A stretch of 36,158 nucleotides of DNA, taken from NCBI RefSeq assembly GCF_014695955.1, contig NZ_JACJPG010000187.1, forward strand, positions 1 to 36,158, given 5' to 3'. How positions within the stretch are numbered: the first letter of the stretch is position 1; the number at the start of each line of letters is the position of its first letter. The notes under the pieces were generated by a model. That model saw only the letters and a program-made list of their open reading frames with translations, ran no database searches and had not been told where the DNA came from. The DNA comes from Leptolyngbya sp. FACHB-36 (GTDB lineage: Bacteria; Cyanobacteriota; Cyanobacteriia; Leptolyngbyales; Leptolyngbyaceae). The position numbers and the translations under genes are program-made. Shown here piece after piece: positions 7,558 to 15,461 of this stretch.

Positions 7558-8417
7558 TAGGCAGCGACTCCTGTAGGCAGTTGAGCTCTGGCAGCGATGA
7601 TCGCTTCTTTGACACCTCGGCAGACTTTGACCCCTAGCTTGCTCAACTGTTCACCATAGGGAGTATCGGCAATTTCGCCACCCACAATTAGTTCATCGGC
7701 TTTTACATCACCCACTTCTACCAGTCGAACCAAACGAGGGCAGCCTACGGAATCGCCAACGCGCTTGAAGCTATCCATAATCCACGGGCTAGGGTCTTTC
7801 GTCACCCGAATCACGATCGACTCCGGGCGGAAGTCGTACAAAAATCGAGCATGGTTGCCGCCAACATGCCGCACAGCGCTGATCGCATCTAGCATTAAGG
7901 CAGCCCGTTTCGGGTCTTTCAAGCTTTCTGGGGTGAGGGCGATTGTGTATTGGTAAGCTGTGCAGTGAACTTCTGAACTGTGAATTGAAGTTTTCCCTTT
8001 CGCACCGCCTTTAGAGCCAAAGGCTATATCGCCCCAGAACGGATCAAGACTAATCGCACGGCTTACCTCTAAGGCTCCCCGTCGCTTCGTTGTCGCGTCT
8101 TCGTTGTCTTTACCTTTCTTGGCATCCATGTAGCCAAACAAATCATCATCAACGAAGTCTTTAGAACTGAAGCGTTCGTTCTTCAAGTTGTAGACATCTT
8201 TATTTGGATCAAAGGTGCGGTTCACCTTGCTTGCATCTAAATTTTGTAGATACTCGCGTAATCCCCAACGAATGGCTTCGGCACTCACTGTTGTATATTG
8301 ATCGTTGCCGCGCGTAATCTTTTGCAGTGTAGATAAAGTGCTACCATCCCCCTCACCTCGGTTGTTTGCTGCAACAGCAGTGGAGGTGACGATTGTTGCA
8401 AAAAAATGTTGAGACAT
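7557..8417 (-). CDS. cas7: CRISPR-associated Cas7, DevR/Cst2 family
   Basis: The 286-aa protein matches the DevR/Cst2-type Cas7 that forms the backbone of Cascade along the crRNA spacer. Family-like features are the N-terminal strand (FFATIVTSTAVAANNRGEG), the segment TTVSAEAIRWGLREYLQNL, a middle lysine-rich loop, the region GALEVSRAISLDPFWGDIAF, and SAVRHVGGNHARFLYDFRPES near residues 185-205. The ATG is preceded by AGAGGA at good spacing. The DevR type separates this operon from standard I-C, I-D and I-E systems. Confidence 0.88.
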   Translation of the reverse strand: MSQHFFATIVTSTAVAANNRGEGDGSTLSTLQKITRGNDQYTTVSAEAIRWGLREYLQNLDASKVNRTFDPNKDVYNLKNERFSSKDFVDDDLFGYMDAKKGKDNEDATTKRRGALEVSRAISLDPFWGDIAFGSKGGAKGKTSIHSSEVHCTAYQYTIALTPESLKDPKRAALMLDAISAVRHVGGNHARFLYDFRPESIVIRVTKDPSPWIMDSFKRVGDSVGCPRLVRLVEVGDVKADELIVGGEIADTPYGEQLSKLGVKVCRGVKEAIIAARAQLPTGVAA

Positions 8418-8450
8418 GATAATTCCTCTAAATTGAATGAGCGAGTCGAA

Positions 8451-9923
8451 TTACAAAACGTTTGCAGTTTGTTCAGTCGGTTCTTGAGTCAGTTCTTGCT
8501 CAATTTCAGCCTTTTCTTCCTGACTTTTCCCTTGGTAGGTTGCAATGGCAAGGAGTGCCAAGTCTCTAGCTTTGCGCCAGTTTGATTCTTGATGTAGCCA
8601 CCAGAAGATTTGTGGACCGCTTGATAACGCTGCCTTACTACGAAACTGACTGAGGAAGTCCACTAACGCTGTAGAAAACTCTTGCTGGGTACTGGGACGC
8701 TGCAATCGATAAATTACTTTATTGGTAATTTGTTCCCAATCCGGTTGGCGATTTTGGCGTTTTGCTTGGTCAATCTGTTGACCTCGATATTTCCTGAATG
8801 CCCCCTGTACGGCGTCAAACAAAACTTGTTCATCTTCGTTTAAATGTTCAGTCATTACAACTAATCCTCTTCGGTCTTCTGGGTAAATAGGTGTTGCCTT
8901 ACGAAACTCGAAAAAGCCGCTGTACCAAACTTTGTTCGTAATCAGGTTGTCGCTGATCCATGCCAACACTTTAGATTCTGCTAACCAAGTGCCGTTACCG
9001 TCCTGCTTGAGCTTGACTCTAGGCGGCAGCAGTCGGGATGCTACTTGGTACAACCCCAACACTTGTTCACTCACCTGAACGCGATATACCGCTTGCTTCA
9101 GGTAGGACTGATTGCCATCCCACGGTTGATTGCCCAATTGGTAGACTTCGCAGTAATCGATTCGAAACTGTTGGGAGTCTTCAACGAGCTTTTCTTGCAG
9201 CAGAAAATGTAAAGCAGATTCCCCCGCACTGCTCGATCGAAAACTTCGATAGGTCCGTCCTGACATTCTGCGTCGCAGGTTGACCCATTCCTTTAAGTTA
9301 CGAACCTCAGGAATGACTACCGCAGATCGATACCCTGGCAATTGATAGTAGCCACAGGCAAGCGGCAGAAATAGTAATGCTAAGAATCCTGTGGATGACT
9401 CAACATAAGCGCCATTCACGAAACATTCCACCAATCCTGGTAGGTGATGACCTTTGAGCGGAATTTCTGATCTGAAGGTGCCCTTGCTGTTGAATGCCTC
9501 CTTAAAGTCGCGGGTATAGTAACAATCGACGACAGGACGGTAATCAATCCGAATTTCGGGCTTGTCATCCTCAACTAGAAAGGCTAGAGGGACGGCTTGT
9601 TTCTCACGATTACGCTGTTTGCTGTGCTGCAAGAACGTAGACATGACGCCCTCAGTAAAAATGTAGCGTCCCTGTTCGTCCAGCTTGAGTGCAGGCACTT
9701 CCAAATAGCCTTGATCGGAGCGATACGTTTGTTTTAGTAGCCATTGAACGATTTCTAAGTCGCTCCCCTTCCACAACAATTTCACAGCATCTTCTGTTAC
9801 TTCCCACTGCAATGGTGCATCGGCTGGATGAATGACTGACAATGCCAGTGCCAACCCTGCAATACCTGCTCGATGGGGTAACAGCGTGTTGGGATCAAAA
9901 ATTGACAATACAAGCTCAGTCAA
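8451..9923 (-). CDS. cas8: Cas8-like large subunit of Cascade (Cmx8/Csx13-like, MYXAN type)
   Basis: The 490-aa protein lies between cas3 and cas7, where the large subunit (PAM recognition, Cas3 recruitment) is encoded in this operon type. The N-terminus (LSIFDPNTLLPHRAGIAGLALAL) resembles Cmx8-type proteins of cyanobacteria and myxobacteria. No catalytic motif is expected. The start is TTG, preceded by a strong GGAGGTGAG 8 nt upstream. It follows cas3 by 15 bp. Recognition rests on context, size and the N-terminal pattern, so the subfamily is less certain than the role. Confidence 0.78.
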   Translation of the reverse strand: MTELVLSIFDPNTLLPHRAGIAGLALALSVIHPADAPLQWEVTEDAVKLLWKGSDLEIVQWLLKQTYRSDQGYLEVPALKLDEQGRYIFTEGVMSTFLQHSKQRNREKQAVPLAFLVEDDKPEIRIDYRPVVDCYYTRDFKEAFNSKGTFRSEIPLKGHHLPGLVECFVNGAYVESSTGFLALLFLPLACGYYQLPGYRSAVVIPEVRNLKEWVNLRRRMSGRTYRSFRSSSAGESALHFLLQEKLVEDSQQFRIDYCEVYQLGNQPWDGNQSYLKQAVYRVQVSEQVLGLYQVASRLLPPRVKLKQDGNGTWLAESKVLAWISDNLITNKVWYSGFFEFRKATPIYPEDRRGLVVMTEHLNEDEQVLFDAVQGAFRKYRGQQIDQAKRQNRQPDWEQITNKVIYRLQRPSTQQEFSTALVDFLSQFRSKAALSSGPQIFWWLHQESNWRKARDLALLAIATYQGKSQEEKAEIEQELTQEPTEQTANVL

Positions 9924-9938
9924 AATGACTCACCTCCT

Positions 9939-12155
9939 TTACAGTTGATACACGCCCATATCTGACGAGTAACCCCAAGCATCCGCTGGAGCCACAGGGT
10001 ACCGCCGACACTTTTCCCACCCTTTGGTTTGCTTGCTGCTCACCACCAGCGGCACTGTGTAGCGCGGTAATCGTTTTGCGGATAGCTTTTCCACCGTTTT
10101 TACGTCCTGCTCCAGCAGTACCGTTGTGGTGTAGCCCGCTTCCCGTAGTGATGCTGGGTAGGTGCGCCACTCGCCATCAAGCCACACGGAGTCAAGATCG
10201 GGCTTGCCTCGTACTGCTGCCTTTTCTAGCCACTGTGCGAGATCCACCTGACAAACTTCTCCGCCAAAACTTTGTACCAATGCGGCACCTGCATCAAGTT
10301 CATCCTGGCTGTAGGGAAATCCCACTTTCTCATCGGGATAAAAAATGGCATCCAGAGCATGACCGCAGTAGCGACGATTCAGCCGCCCCAATCGCTGGGT
10401 CAATCCTGCGGGGTCAGCGATTTGAGATACCAAGAGCGTGGCGGATAAATCCAGCGACATTTCAGCAACCTGGGTGGCGATCGCCATCACCGCCCCTTCT
10501 GCCTTAAACCGATCCACGACTTCTCGGTGATGGTTAACACGATCGCCATACTTGTAGCGACTGTGATACAGCAAGGGTTGTAAGTCGTGCTGTCGCGCCT
10601 CGTGATATACCGAGATTGCCGTATTCACTTGGTTGCACACCCACAGAATTTTGCCGCCCTGCTTAAATTCAGCTTTCACCCGCTCCCAATCGGGTGCATC
10701 AGCCAGATGAAACCGATAACGGGGTTGAGTCTCCAGCTCCTCCGGTCCCTGGATGATCTCGACCGCTTCACCTACAGCGCTTTCAATCGCCTGCACCTGC
10801 CACGGCAAAAACGAGGCGGACATCAGCAAAACAGGTGCTTTCACGACCTCCAGAAATCGCAGCAATGCTCCAAACAGCTTGTCGTCATAGCAATGCACTT
10901 CATCAAAGACGAAGGCAGCTTGGGCGATCGCAGGAAAGCAATACATCGGGCGACGATTGCATTGCAGCAGCCCTAAAACGGTATCGACGGTGCAAACGCT
11001 AACTTTGGTACTCCAGGCCTTGAACGACTCCAGTTTCGTCTCAAGGTCATCGTCATCGCCCGTTGAGTGTAGGTCTAGATGCTCTAGATCGACGGCAGCG
11101 CGGGTGTGCAACAGGGTCGAGTCTACTTTGTCGTGAGCGTAGTCTAGAAAGCCTTCGGTGCTGGTGCCCGTTGTGGGGTAGCAGAAAAATAGCTTGCGCC
11201 CCACAGCATATCGTTTTGCCCAGTTGTATGCGCCCAACGTTTTGCCCGTACCGCAACCTGCCCGTGCCAGCGTCACCCGTGATGTCGCATTACCGAGCTG
11301 TTCTTGGAATGGACGCAAGAGATCGCCCTTCAAACGCTCATCGACAACATGCTGTAGCTCTGGTTCTGTCAGCGTGTAATGAATTTGGGTCTGAATCCAT
11401 GGTCGGATTGCTACATCATTTGCAGGTAAAGCTGATCCACTCGTATCGCCCGCCACCAGCAACGCTTTGACAACGGCAGTCAAGACGGGATCAGGCTCCC
11501 ATTGCGCGAGTTCGCTCAAAATGGTTTGTCGGCGTTGCTTAATGTCGGCAATTGTCCAAACCGTTGGCAAGCCTTGAGGAATCTCTGAAGCAAGTTCACA
11601 AGCTTTTTGCCCGTAGCGCAGGAGTCCGGTAAAGTGCTGATGATTTGTGTAGAGCAGCAGGCGATCGCCCCGCGTCCACGTATCGACTCCAGACTCACGA
11701 ATTTCGCCAATTTCATCCGTTTGTCTGCCGCCTTCACCGCCCAATTTGAGATGGTGTCCGCCTGCTGCCGCGATCGCAATCTTAAAATCACCCTCGCCCG
11801 TTGCTAACCAATCTCGCAGTTCCCACGCCAATAAAACTGACAGTGCTTCATGCCGCATCAACTGGGGATGCTTCATCGGATTCTTCAGCTTGCGAACCAC
11901 TGCTTGAAAGTGGTCATTTGCTTTACCTAAGTCATGAAGAAAAGCAGCAAGACGAGCGGTGGCGCGGAGCGTTTTACGATGTTGATATAAGCCAAATTGA
12001 GCGATTAATTGATCACTCAGTTCATCAACTAACGTCGTTACGGCTTCAACGACAGAAGCAGTGTGTCCGACCAAGGTATAGGCTCCTTTCCAGGAGGCCT
12101 CTTTTGATTTCGCAAGTAACAATTTAGGGTACAGGGTTTGATTTTTAGCTGACAT
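9939..12155 (-). CDS. cas3: CRISPR-associated Cas3 (HD nuclease plus DExH helicase)
   Basis: Cas3 is the effector nuclease-helicase recruited by Cascade to unwind and degrade target DNA. The 738-aa protein has an N-terminal HD domain (His31 in VGHTASVVE, His74-Asp75 in FLHDLGKAN, His102, GGHH near 133) and a C-terminal SF2 helicase. The helicase motifs are Walker A AGCGTGKT near 299-306, DEVH near 418-421, SAS near 446-448, and motif VI TQRLGRLNRR. All look intact. The ATG at 12155 is chosen because GGGAGGA precedes it; it overlaps cas6 by 11 bp. The reading frame continues 13 codons upstream without a better start. Confidence 0.96.
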   Translation of the reverse strand: MSAKNQTLYPKLLLAKSKEASWKGAYTLVGHTASVVEAVTTLVDELSDQLIAQFGLYQHRKTLRATARLAAFLHDLGKANDHFQAVVRKLKNPMKHPQLMRHEALSVLLAWELRDWLATGEGDFKIAIAAAGGHHLKLGGEGGRQTDEIGEIRESGVDTWTRGDRLLLYTNHQHFTGLLRYGQKACELASEIPQGLPTVWTIADIKQRRQTILSELAQWEPDPVLTAVVKALLVAGDTSGSALPANDVAIRPWIQTQIHYTLTEPELQHVVDERLKGDLLRPFQEQLGNATSRVTLARAGCGTGKTLGAYNWAKRYAVGRKLFFCYPTTGTSTEGFLDYAHDKVDSTLLHTRAAVDLEHLDLHSTGDDDDLETKLESFKAWSTKVSVCTVDTVLGLLQCNRRPMYCFPAIAQAAFVFDEVHCYDDKLFGALLRFLEVVKAPVLLMSASFLPWQVQAIESAVGEAVEIIQGPEELETQPRYRFHLADAPDWERVKAEFKQGGKILWVCNQVNTAISVYHEARQHDLQPLLYHSRYKYGDRVNHHREVVDRFKAEGAVMAIATQVAEMSLDLSATLLVSQIADPAGLTQRLGRLNRRYCGHALDAIFYPDEKVGFPYSQDELDAGAALVQSFGGEVCQVDLAQWLEKAAVRGKPDLDSVWLDGEWRTYPASLREAGYTTTVLLEQDVKTVEKLSAKRLPRYTVPLVVSSKQTKGWEKCRRYPVAPADAWGYSSDMGVYQL

Positions 12156-12801
12156 TGGCTTCCTCCCGCGTTGGATAGAACCAACCACAGCCAAAGTGTT
12201 GTCTTCCTCCCAATCCGTGCCATTGCAGCTTTAGCGAGTCTTCCTGGTTCAGCCCTTCTACCACCACACCATAGCCGACAATTTTCTTATCCTTCACCTG
12301 TAGGGTGCGTCGGGCTAGATCGCCGTTGGCATCACTGGGAATGAATGCTTGACCCTTAATTTCTAAACGTTCCAGCCCCTTTTGACAGGACTCTAAAAAG
12401 TACCGGGGCACTTCTGCATGGTCGATCGCATCCAGCTTAAACGTCACCAGTCTTGATGCCAATGTCTCGCTCGCTTCTGGTAGCGTAATTCTTGGCTGGA
12501 CCAAGCGAATTAAATGACCTCGAATATCAAAAACTTGGTCTTGCAGGAGTCGATACCAAGTTTGCATTTGCTCCGATGGACAGCGGACTCTAAATCGTGA
12601 ACCTCGATTCAGATAAATCATGCCAGCGCGATCAGAAATGCCCGGTATGCTACATAAGCGAACTTCTAAGGGTAAGTCCTTCGGCAGTGATTCATCTTCG
12701 GTTTCTTGAAGCAGTTTTTTGACGGCGGAATACAGTGCATATCCATGATCCGCAGGCAGTGTTCTACCTCGTAGTGCAAATTGAATCTCCAGAAAATTCA
12801 T
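12145..12801 (-). CDS. cas6: CRISPR-associated Cas6, crRNA-processing endoribonuclease
   Basis: The 218-aa protein starts MNFLEIQFALRGRTLPADHG, the N-terminal RAMP strand and DHGYALYS segment of Cas6 (His19 a candidate catalytic residue). It ends with the glycine-rich loop GLGGRQHFGCGWF that contacts the repeat hairpin. Cas6 cuts the pre-crRNA at the base of that hairpin; the array repeat read on the minus strand has a suitable hairpin and 8-nt tail. The ATG at 12801 is 4 bp past the WYL stop with GGAGAG upstream, and is preferred over an in-frame start 27 bp earlier. Confidence 0.9.
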   Translation of the reverse strand: MNFLEIQFALRGRTLPADHGYALYSAVKKLLQETEDESLPKDLPLEVRLCSIPGISDRAGMIYLNRGSRFRVRCPSEQMQTWYRLLQDQVFDIRGHLIRLVQPRITLPEASETLASRLVTFKLDAIDHAEVPRYFLESCQKGLERLEIKGQAFIPSDANGDLARRTLQVKDKKIVGYGVVVEGLNQEDSLKLQWHGLGGRQHFGCGWFYPTREEANVS

Positions 12802-12805
12802 GGTT

Positions 12806-13780
12806 CTAGCTCTCCAAATATTGCTCATTCATTTCAACAACCTCTGCCTTCACCATTTCCACTAACTCCGGTGGCTGCCGCACGATTGCTCCTCTCCCAT
12901 ATCCCAACACCCACCGCTTCAGGTCATTCAGACCCCGTACAACCATATGCAGCGTGACTGATCCATCCGGATGCTCTTGAAGCTCCTGCGTCGGATGCCA
13001 GCGCCGCTCCCGAATATACGGAGCCGTGGGCGCATCAAACCAAATCGACACAGGCAGCGGTACCCCACCCGCTTCGTGCTGGAAGATCATCTCCAGGTGG
13101 TCCTTAGCATCGAAGGTGGGGTCAGGCACAAATGTCTCTTCGAGTACCTGAAGCTGCTTGATGCGATCGACTCGGAACCAGCGAATTCCTTGACGCTTGT
13201 GGCAGTAGCCGATCGCGTAGGGATTGGTGCCCCGGTAGATATGCAGCAAGTAGGGGTCAAACTTGCGCTCAGACACAGAGTTGCTGCTGGCGGTGTAGTA
13301 GGTCATCTGCACCGACATTTGCAGACGACAGGCATCCTCCAACCTGTGCCAAATCTCTGGGTTCAAGTCAATCTCTGCCCCTGAGCGAAACAAAATCCGC
13401 TCATCTGCCACCTGTTGCAGGTCCACCCAAGACTGCTGCGGTAGTCGCTCACTCAAACGAGTAAGCGCTGAGCGCAACTCCGGTGCATAGGCTGATCCAG
13501 CATTTGCCTCCAGCATCCGTGCCCCTAGTATTAATGCAAACAGTTCTCCCTTACTGAGGGTAATACTCGGTAGTCGCCAGTCTGGATCAGTGTAGTAGTA
13601 GCCCTTCTGCCTGTTGAAATCGATCGGAGCGTGGTAGCGGTCGCGCAAAAAGTTCAGATCGTTACGAACCGTCCGTTCATTGACCTCTAACACCACTGCC
13701 AAACTGCCAGCCGTGTGTCGTTGTCGTTGTCTACGCAGCAGATCGTCAAGCTGTAGGAGTCGTTCAAGGCGGAGTAACAT
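12806..13780 (-). CDS. WYL-domain transcriptional regulator of the cas operon
   Basis: The 324-aa protein has an N-terminal winged HTH (RRQRQRHTAGSLAVVLEVNERTVRNDLNFL, about residues 16-46) and a WYL-type sensor domain (about 140-215, including YGCHK-like YAIGYCHKRQGIRWFRVDRI), then a C-terminal WCX-like region. WYL regulators commonly head cas operons in cyanobacteria and usually repress them. It is the first gene of the leftward operon, so it probably controls itself and the cas genes. The upstream GCAGTAATGCAGTAA-type repeats are candidate operators. ATG at 13780 has AGGTGA upstream. Confidence 0.9.
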   Translation of the reverse strand: MLLRLERLLQLDDLLRRQRQRHTAGSLAVVLEVNERTVRNDLNFLRDRYHAPIDFNRQKGYYYTDPDWRLPSITLSKGELFALILGARMLEANAGSAYAPELRSALTRLSERLPQQSWVDLQQVADERILFRSGAEIDLNPEIWHRLEDACRLQMSVQMTYYTASSNSVSERKFDPYLLHIYRGTNPYAIGYCHKRQGIRWFRVDRIKQLQVLEETFVPDPTFDAKDHLEMIFQHEAGGVPLPVSIWFDAPTAPYIRERRWHPTQELQEHPDGSVTLHMVVRGLNDLKRWVLGYGRGAIVRQPPELVEMVKAEVVEMNEQYLES

Positions 13781-13841
13781 GCATCACCTGTTGTAGATTG
13801 ACCCTATCGTAGGGAAACTACCCGGAAAAAACGTTTCCGCC

Positions 13842-13856
13842 TTACTGCAATACTGC
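13842..13856. promoter_or_regulatory. Operator-like direct repeat, proximal site of WYL/cas promoter
   Basis: TTACTGCAATACTGC differs by one base from the 15-mer at 13957-13971. It lies 62 bp upstream of the WYL start. Between it and the gene are two further inverted repeats (GGAAAC/GTTTCC and CCCTA-TCG-TAGGG) in the promoter segment. The preceding CGCCTTACTGCA also resembles the middle of the CRISPR repeat (11 of 12 bases). Confidence 0.5.
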
Positions 13857-13956
13857 AAAAAAGTTGGTTGGGTGGTTAACTGTTTGAGGCGCACAATGAT
13901 TCAGACGATGCAGTGCTCTATACGTCCTTTATAAAGTGCCCCAACCATCCACAGAC

Positions 13957-13971
13957 TTACTGCATTACTGC
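13957..13971. promoter_or_regulatory. Operator-like direct repeat, distal site of WYL/cas promoter
   Basis: TTACTGCATTACTGC is the exact reverse complement of the 15-mer in the cas5-cas4 gap (6731-6745). It lies 176 bp upstream of the WYL start, immediately after the end of the preceding gene. Two spaced sites suggest cooperative binding by the regulator. Confidence 0.55.
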
Positions 13972-13982
13972 GTAACTTTGTA

Positions 13983-14171
13983 CTAGCTTTGCGCTTCCTT
14001 CAACATCTGCACGATCGCCATCCGCACCAATACCGCTTTAGGCTTCCGCTGTTTCACCGCCAGCAGCGACAATTCCATATGCAACGACTCCGGCAAGTCA
14101 ACCGTGAAGCGAATTCTCTCCTCCGAAGTTGAGGCATCAGGTTCTGGGGCTTGCGTCTTAGGTTTAGTCAC
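13983..14171 (-). CDS. Small ribbon-helix-helix-like DNA-binding protein
   Basis: A 62-aa protein whose second half, IRFTVDLPESLHMELSLLAV followed by KQRKPKAVLVRMAIVQMLKE, has the strand-helix-helix layout of RHH (CopG/ParG/Arc-like) proteins, which bind DNA as dimers through the strand. A flexible charged N-terminal tail precedes it. The start is GTG overlapping the stop of the upstream gene (GTGA), with GGAGG 4 nt upstream, so it is translationally coupled. It may act in plasmid copy control, partition or as an antitoxin; no toxin partner was recognised. Confidence 0.72.
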   Translation of the reverse strand: MTKPKTQAPEPDASTSEERIRFTVDLPESLHMELSLLAVKQRKPKAVLVRMAIVQMLKEAQS

Positions 14172-14359
14172 TGGTCCTCCATGTGCTGTGAAGATTCATC
14201 GTCGATCGTCCAGTAGGGATGCTCCGGCAGCACCCCCAGCGCCCTCGCCATTCGGTCTAACTGCTTCGACGTTCGCCGCTCCCACACCTGCCAACCTTGT
14301 CGATAGCCCAGCCAGTAGGCGATCGCCACCAGTCCTCCAACCATCAGCCAGTTAGACAT
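14168..14359 (-). CDS. Small single-span membrane protein
   Basis: A 63-aa protein beginning MSNWLMVGGLVAIAYWLGYR, one transmembrane segment followed by a charged cytoplasmic tail (WERRTSKQLDRMARALGVLP). It is clearly related to the protein at 34156-34353: both share the AIAYWLG core, an (R)xGW motif and a tail ending in LGV-P-H/D-E-W-like positions. Function unknown. It overlaps the upstream CxxC protein gene by 8 bp and the RHH gene downstream by 4 bp. ATG at 14359 is chosen because the membrane segment starts there. Confidence 0.7.
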   Translation of the reverse strand: MSNWLMVGGLVAIAYWLGYRQGWQVWERRTSKQLDRMARALGVLPEHPYWTIDDESSQHMEDQ

Positions 14360-14750
14360 AGCCTGACCCTCCGCAGTAGGGGCACTCTTCCCAAGGTGCA
14401 TCAGGGTTGGTTTCTGGATGCCACATTGGGGTCGGTCGCTCACCTGTCCCCTCGCAAGCGTCGCATTTTTCAGCATCAACTAGCTCGACCAAACTGTCAG
14501 AAATCCCTGGTGGTTCCAGTGGCTCAAACAGGGTAGCTAGCTGGTGCTGCTCACACCAGCGATCGCCGAACTTAATCGGCTCTCCACACGCGGCACAGTG
14601 ATTGACTGGCTCGTCGGTGCCCGTCCCTTCGCAGGTTGGACATGGAATAGGTGCGCCTGCTGGTGGAGTTTCTTCGCTCCAGAAGCCCTCATCCCACTTG
14701 ATAAACAGCCGTCTCTCACCGTCGCATTCTGGGCATTCTTTCATCTTCAT
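14352..14750 (-). CDS. CxxC-rich zinc-ribbon-like protein
   Basis: The 132-aa protein has five CxxC motifs: CPECDG, CPTCEGTG, CAACGEP (with a WCEQH partner), CDACEGTG and CPYCGGSG. CxxCxGxG repeats are the signature of DnaJ-type zinc-binding modules, so it probably binds two or more zinc ions. No J domain is present. Function unknown; it may bind unfolded protein or nucleic acid. The TGTCCT/AGGACA box abuts its ATG and may provide the ribosome binding sequence GGGACA. Confidence 0.75.
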   Translation of the reverse strand: MKMKECPECDGERRLFIKWDEGFWSEETPPAGAPIPCPTCEGTGTDEPVNHCAACGEPIKFGDRWCEQHQLATLFEPLEPPGISDSLVELVDAEKCDACEGTGERPTPMWHPETNPDAPWEECPYCGGSGYV

Positions 14751-15301
14751 TGTCCCGTTGTCCTATAAGACAGTTGGCAAGCGTCCTGTAGGTTAGTTCC
14801 GAGCATTGGGTCGTAAACGTGCTTTCCCTGTGGGCACCAGCGCGATCGCCCACTCATCACCTGCAAAATCTCTGCGACAGGTCGCCGCTCCTGCTCCACC
14901 AGCCGCTGCACATCGCTGATGAGATGATTCTGAATGTACTGCTTGCACTTCCGGCGCTTGCCGTCCTCGTCAAGCTCAGTCCAGCAGTAATAGAAGCTGA
15001 TACAGGGCACCCATCGGCGCGTGTTCCCAGTCCGTTTCTCGATCCACCCACTAGCCTGACCTTTGAGCGATCGTCGTCGCTGTCGGGGTGGGGAATAGGG
15101 AATGGAAAGTGGGGACTCAGACGGTTGTTCTGGGGTACAAATTTTTTCCTCTATACAAAGTGTTCTACTGGTAGAACCGTTTTGAGAAGAAAAATCCTTG
15201 TTCTGGGGTATAGCAAACCTGGGGTTATCGATCCAATACTGCTGAACCGTAGAGAGCATCGACTCTTGATAGCCTGCCAGTGCACTACTAACGCTCTCCA
15301 T
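14747..15301 (-). CDS. Conserved-looking hypothetical protein, basic
   Basis: A 184-aa protein not assigned to a family. Its middle part (GWIEKRTGNTRRWVPCISFYYCWTELDEDGKRRK) is dense in Arg, Trp and Tyr, and then VQRLVEQERRPVAEILQVM looks helical; the pattern suggests a nucleic-acid-binding protein. The ATG at 15301 is chosen because GGGAGG precedes it by 5 nt. It overlaps the small gene upstream by 14 bp. The last codons run into the TGTCCT box. Confidence 0.6.
   Translation of the reverse strand: MESVSSALAGYQESMLSTVQQYWIDNPRFAIPQNKDFSSQNGSTSRTLCIEEKICTPEQPSESPLSIPYSPPRQRRRSLKGQASGWIEKRTGNTRRWVPCISFYYCWTELDEDGKRRKCKQYIQNHLISDVQRLVEQERRPVAEILQVMSGRSRWCPQGKHVYDPMLGTNLQDACQLSYRTTGQ
14751..14792. 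promoter_or_regulatory. TGTCCT/AGGACA box A
   Basis: Three half-sites in the order TGTCCC, TGTCCTATAAGACA, GTCCTGTAGG, with linker GTTGGCAAGC, lie immediately upstream of the start codon at 14750. The same arrangement, with nearly the same linker, occurs upstream of the start at 34353 and at 17989-18027. It also overlaps the 3' end of the upstream gene. Confidence 0.6.
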
Positions 15302-15461
15302 GCTGCCTCCCAATCTCCTCTAGCAGCTTCGTCAATTGCTCGATCGCCTGCTGCCGTGCGTATTTCTCACGCTTGCGCTGTTTTGCCTCGTAGCGGTCTA
15401 ACAGTTCGCGGCACCGTCGCCGCTGGTCCTGGTTTCTTTGAGGAATGCTTTTACCTGCCAT
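15288..15461 (-). CDS. Small basic protein
   Basis: A 57-aa ORF starting MAGKSIPQRNQDQRRRCREL, rich in Arg, Lys and Gln and predicted helical (RYEAKQRKREKYARQQAIEQ, then LTKLLEEIG). It starts inside the end of the winged-helix gene (11-bp overlap) and overlaps the next gene by 14 bp, filling an otherwise empty gap in a tightly packed operon, which supports it being real. Function unknown; a DNA- or RNA-binding helper is plausible. Confidence 0.55.
   Translation of the reverse strand: MAGKSIPQRNQDQRRRCRELLDRYEAKQRKREKYARQQAIEQLTKLLEEIGRQHGER

Noticed and set aside
1825-13780. A CRISPR-associated transposon (Tn7-like), given the I-B/MYXAN-like Cascade
   Set aside because: No tnsA, tnsB, tnsC or tniQ-like gene was found, and an intact cas3 is present, which CASTs lack.
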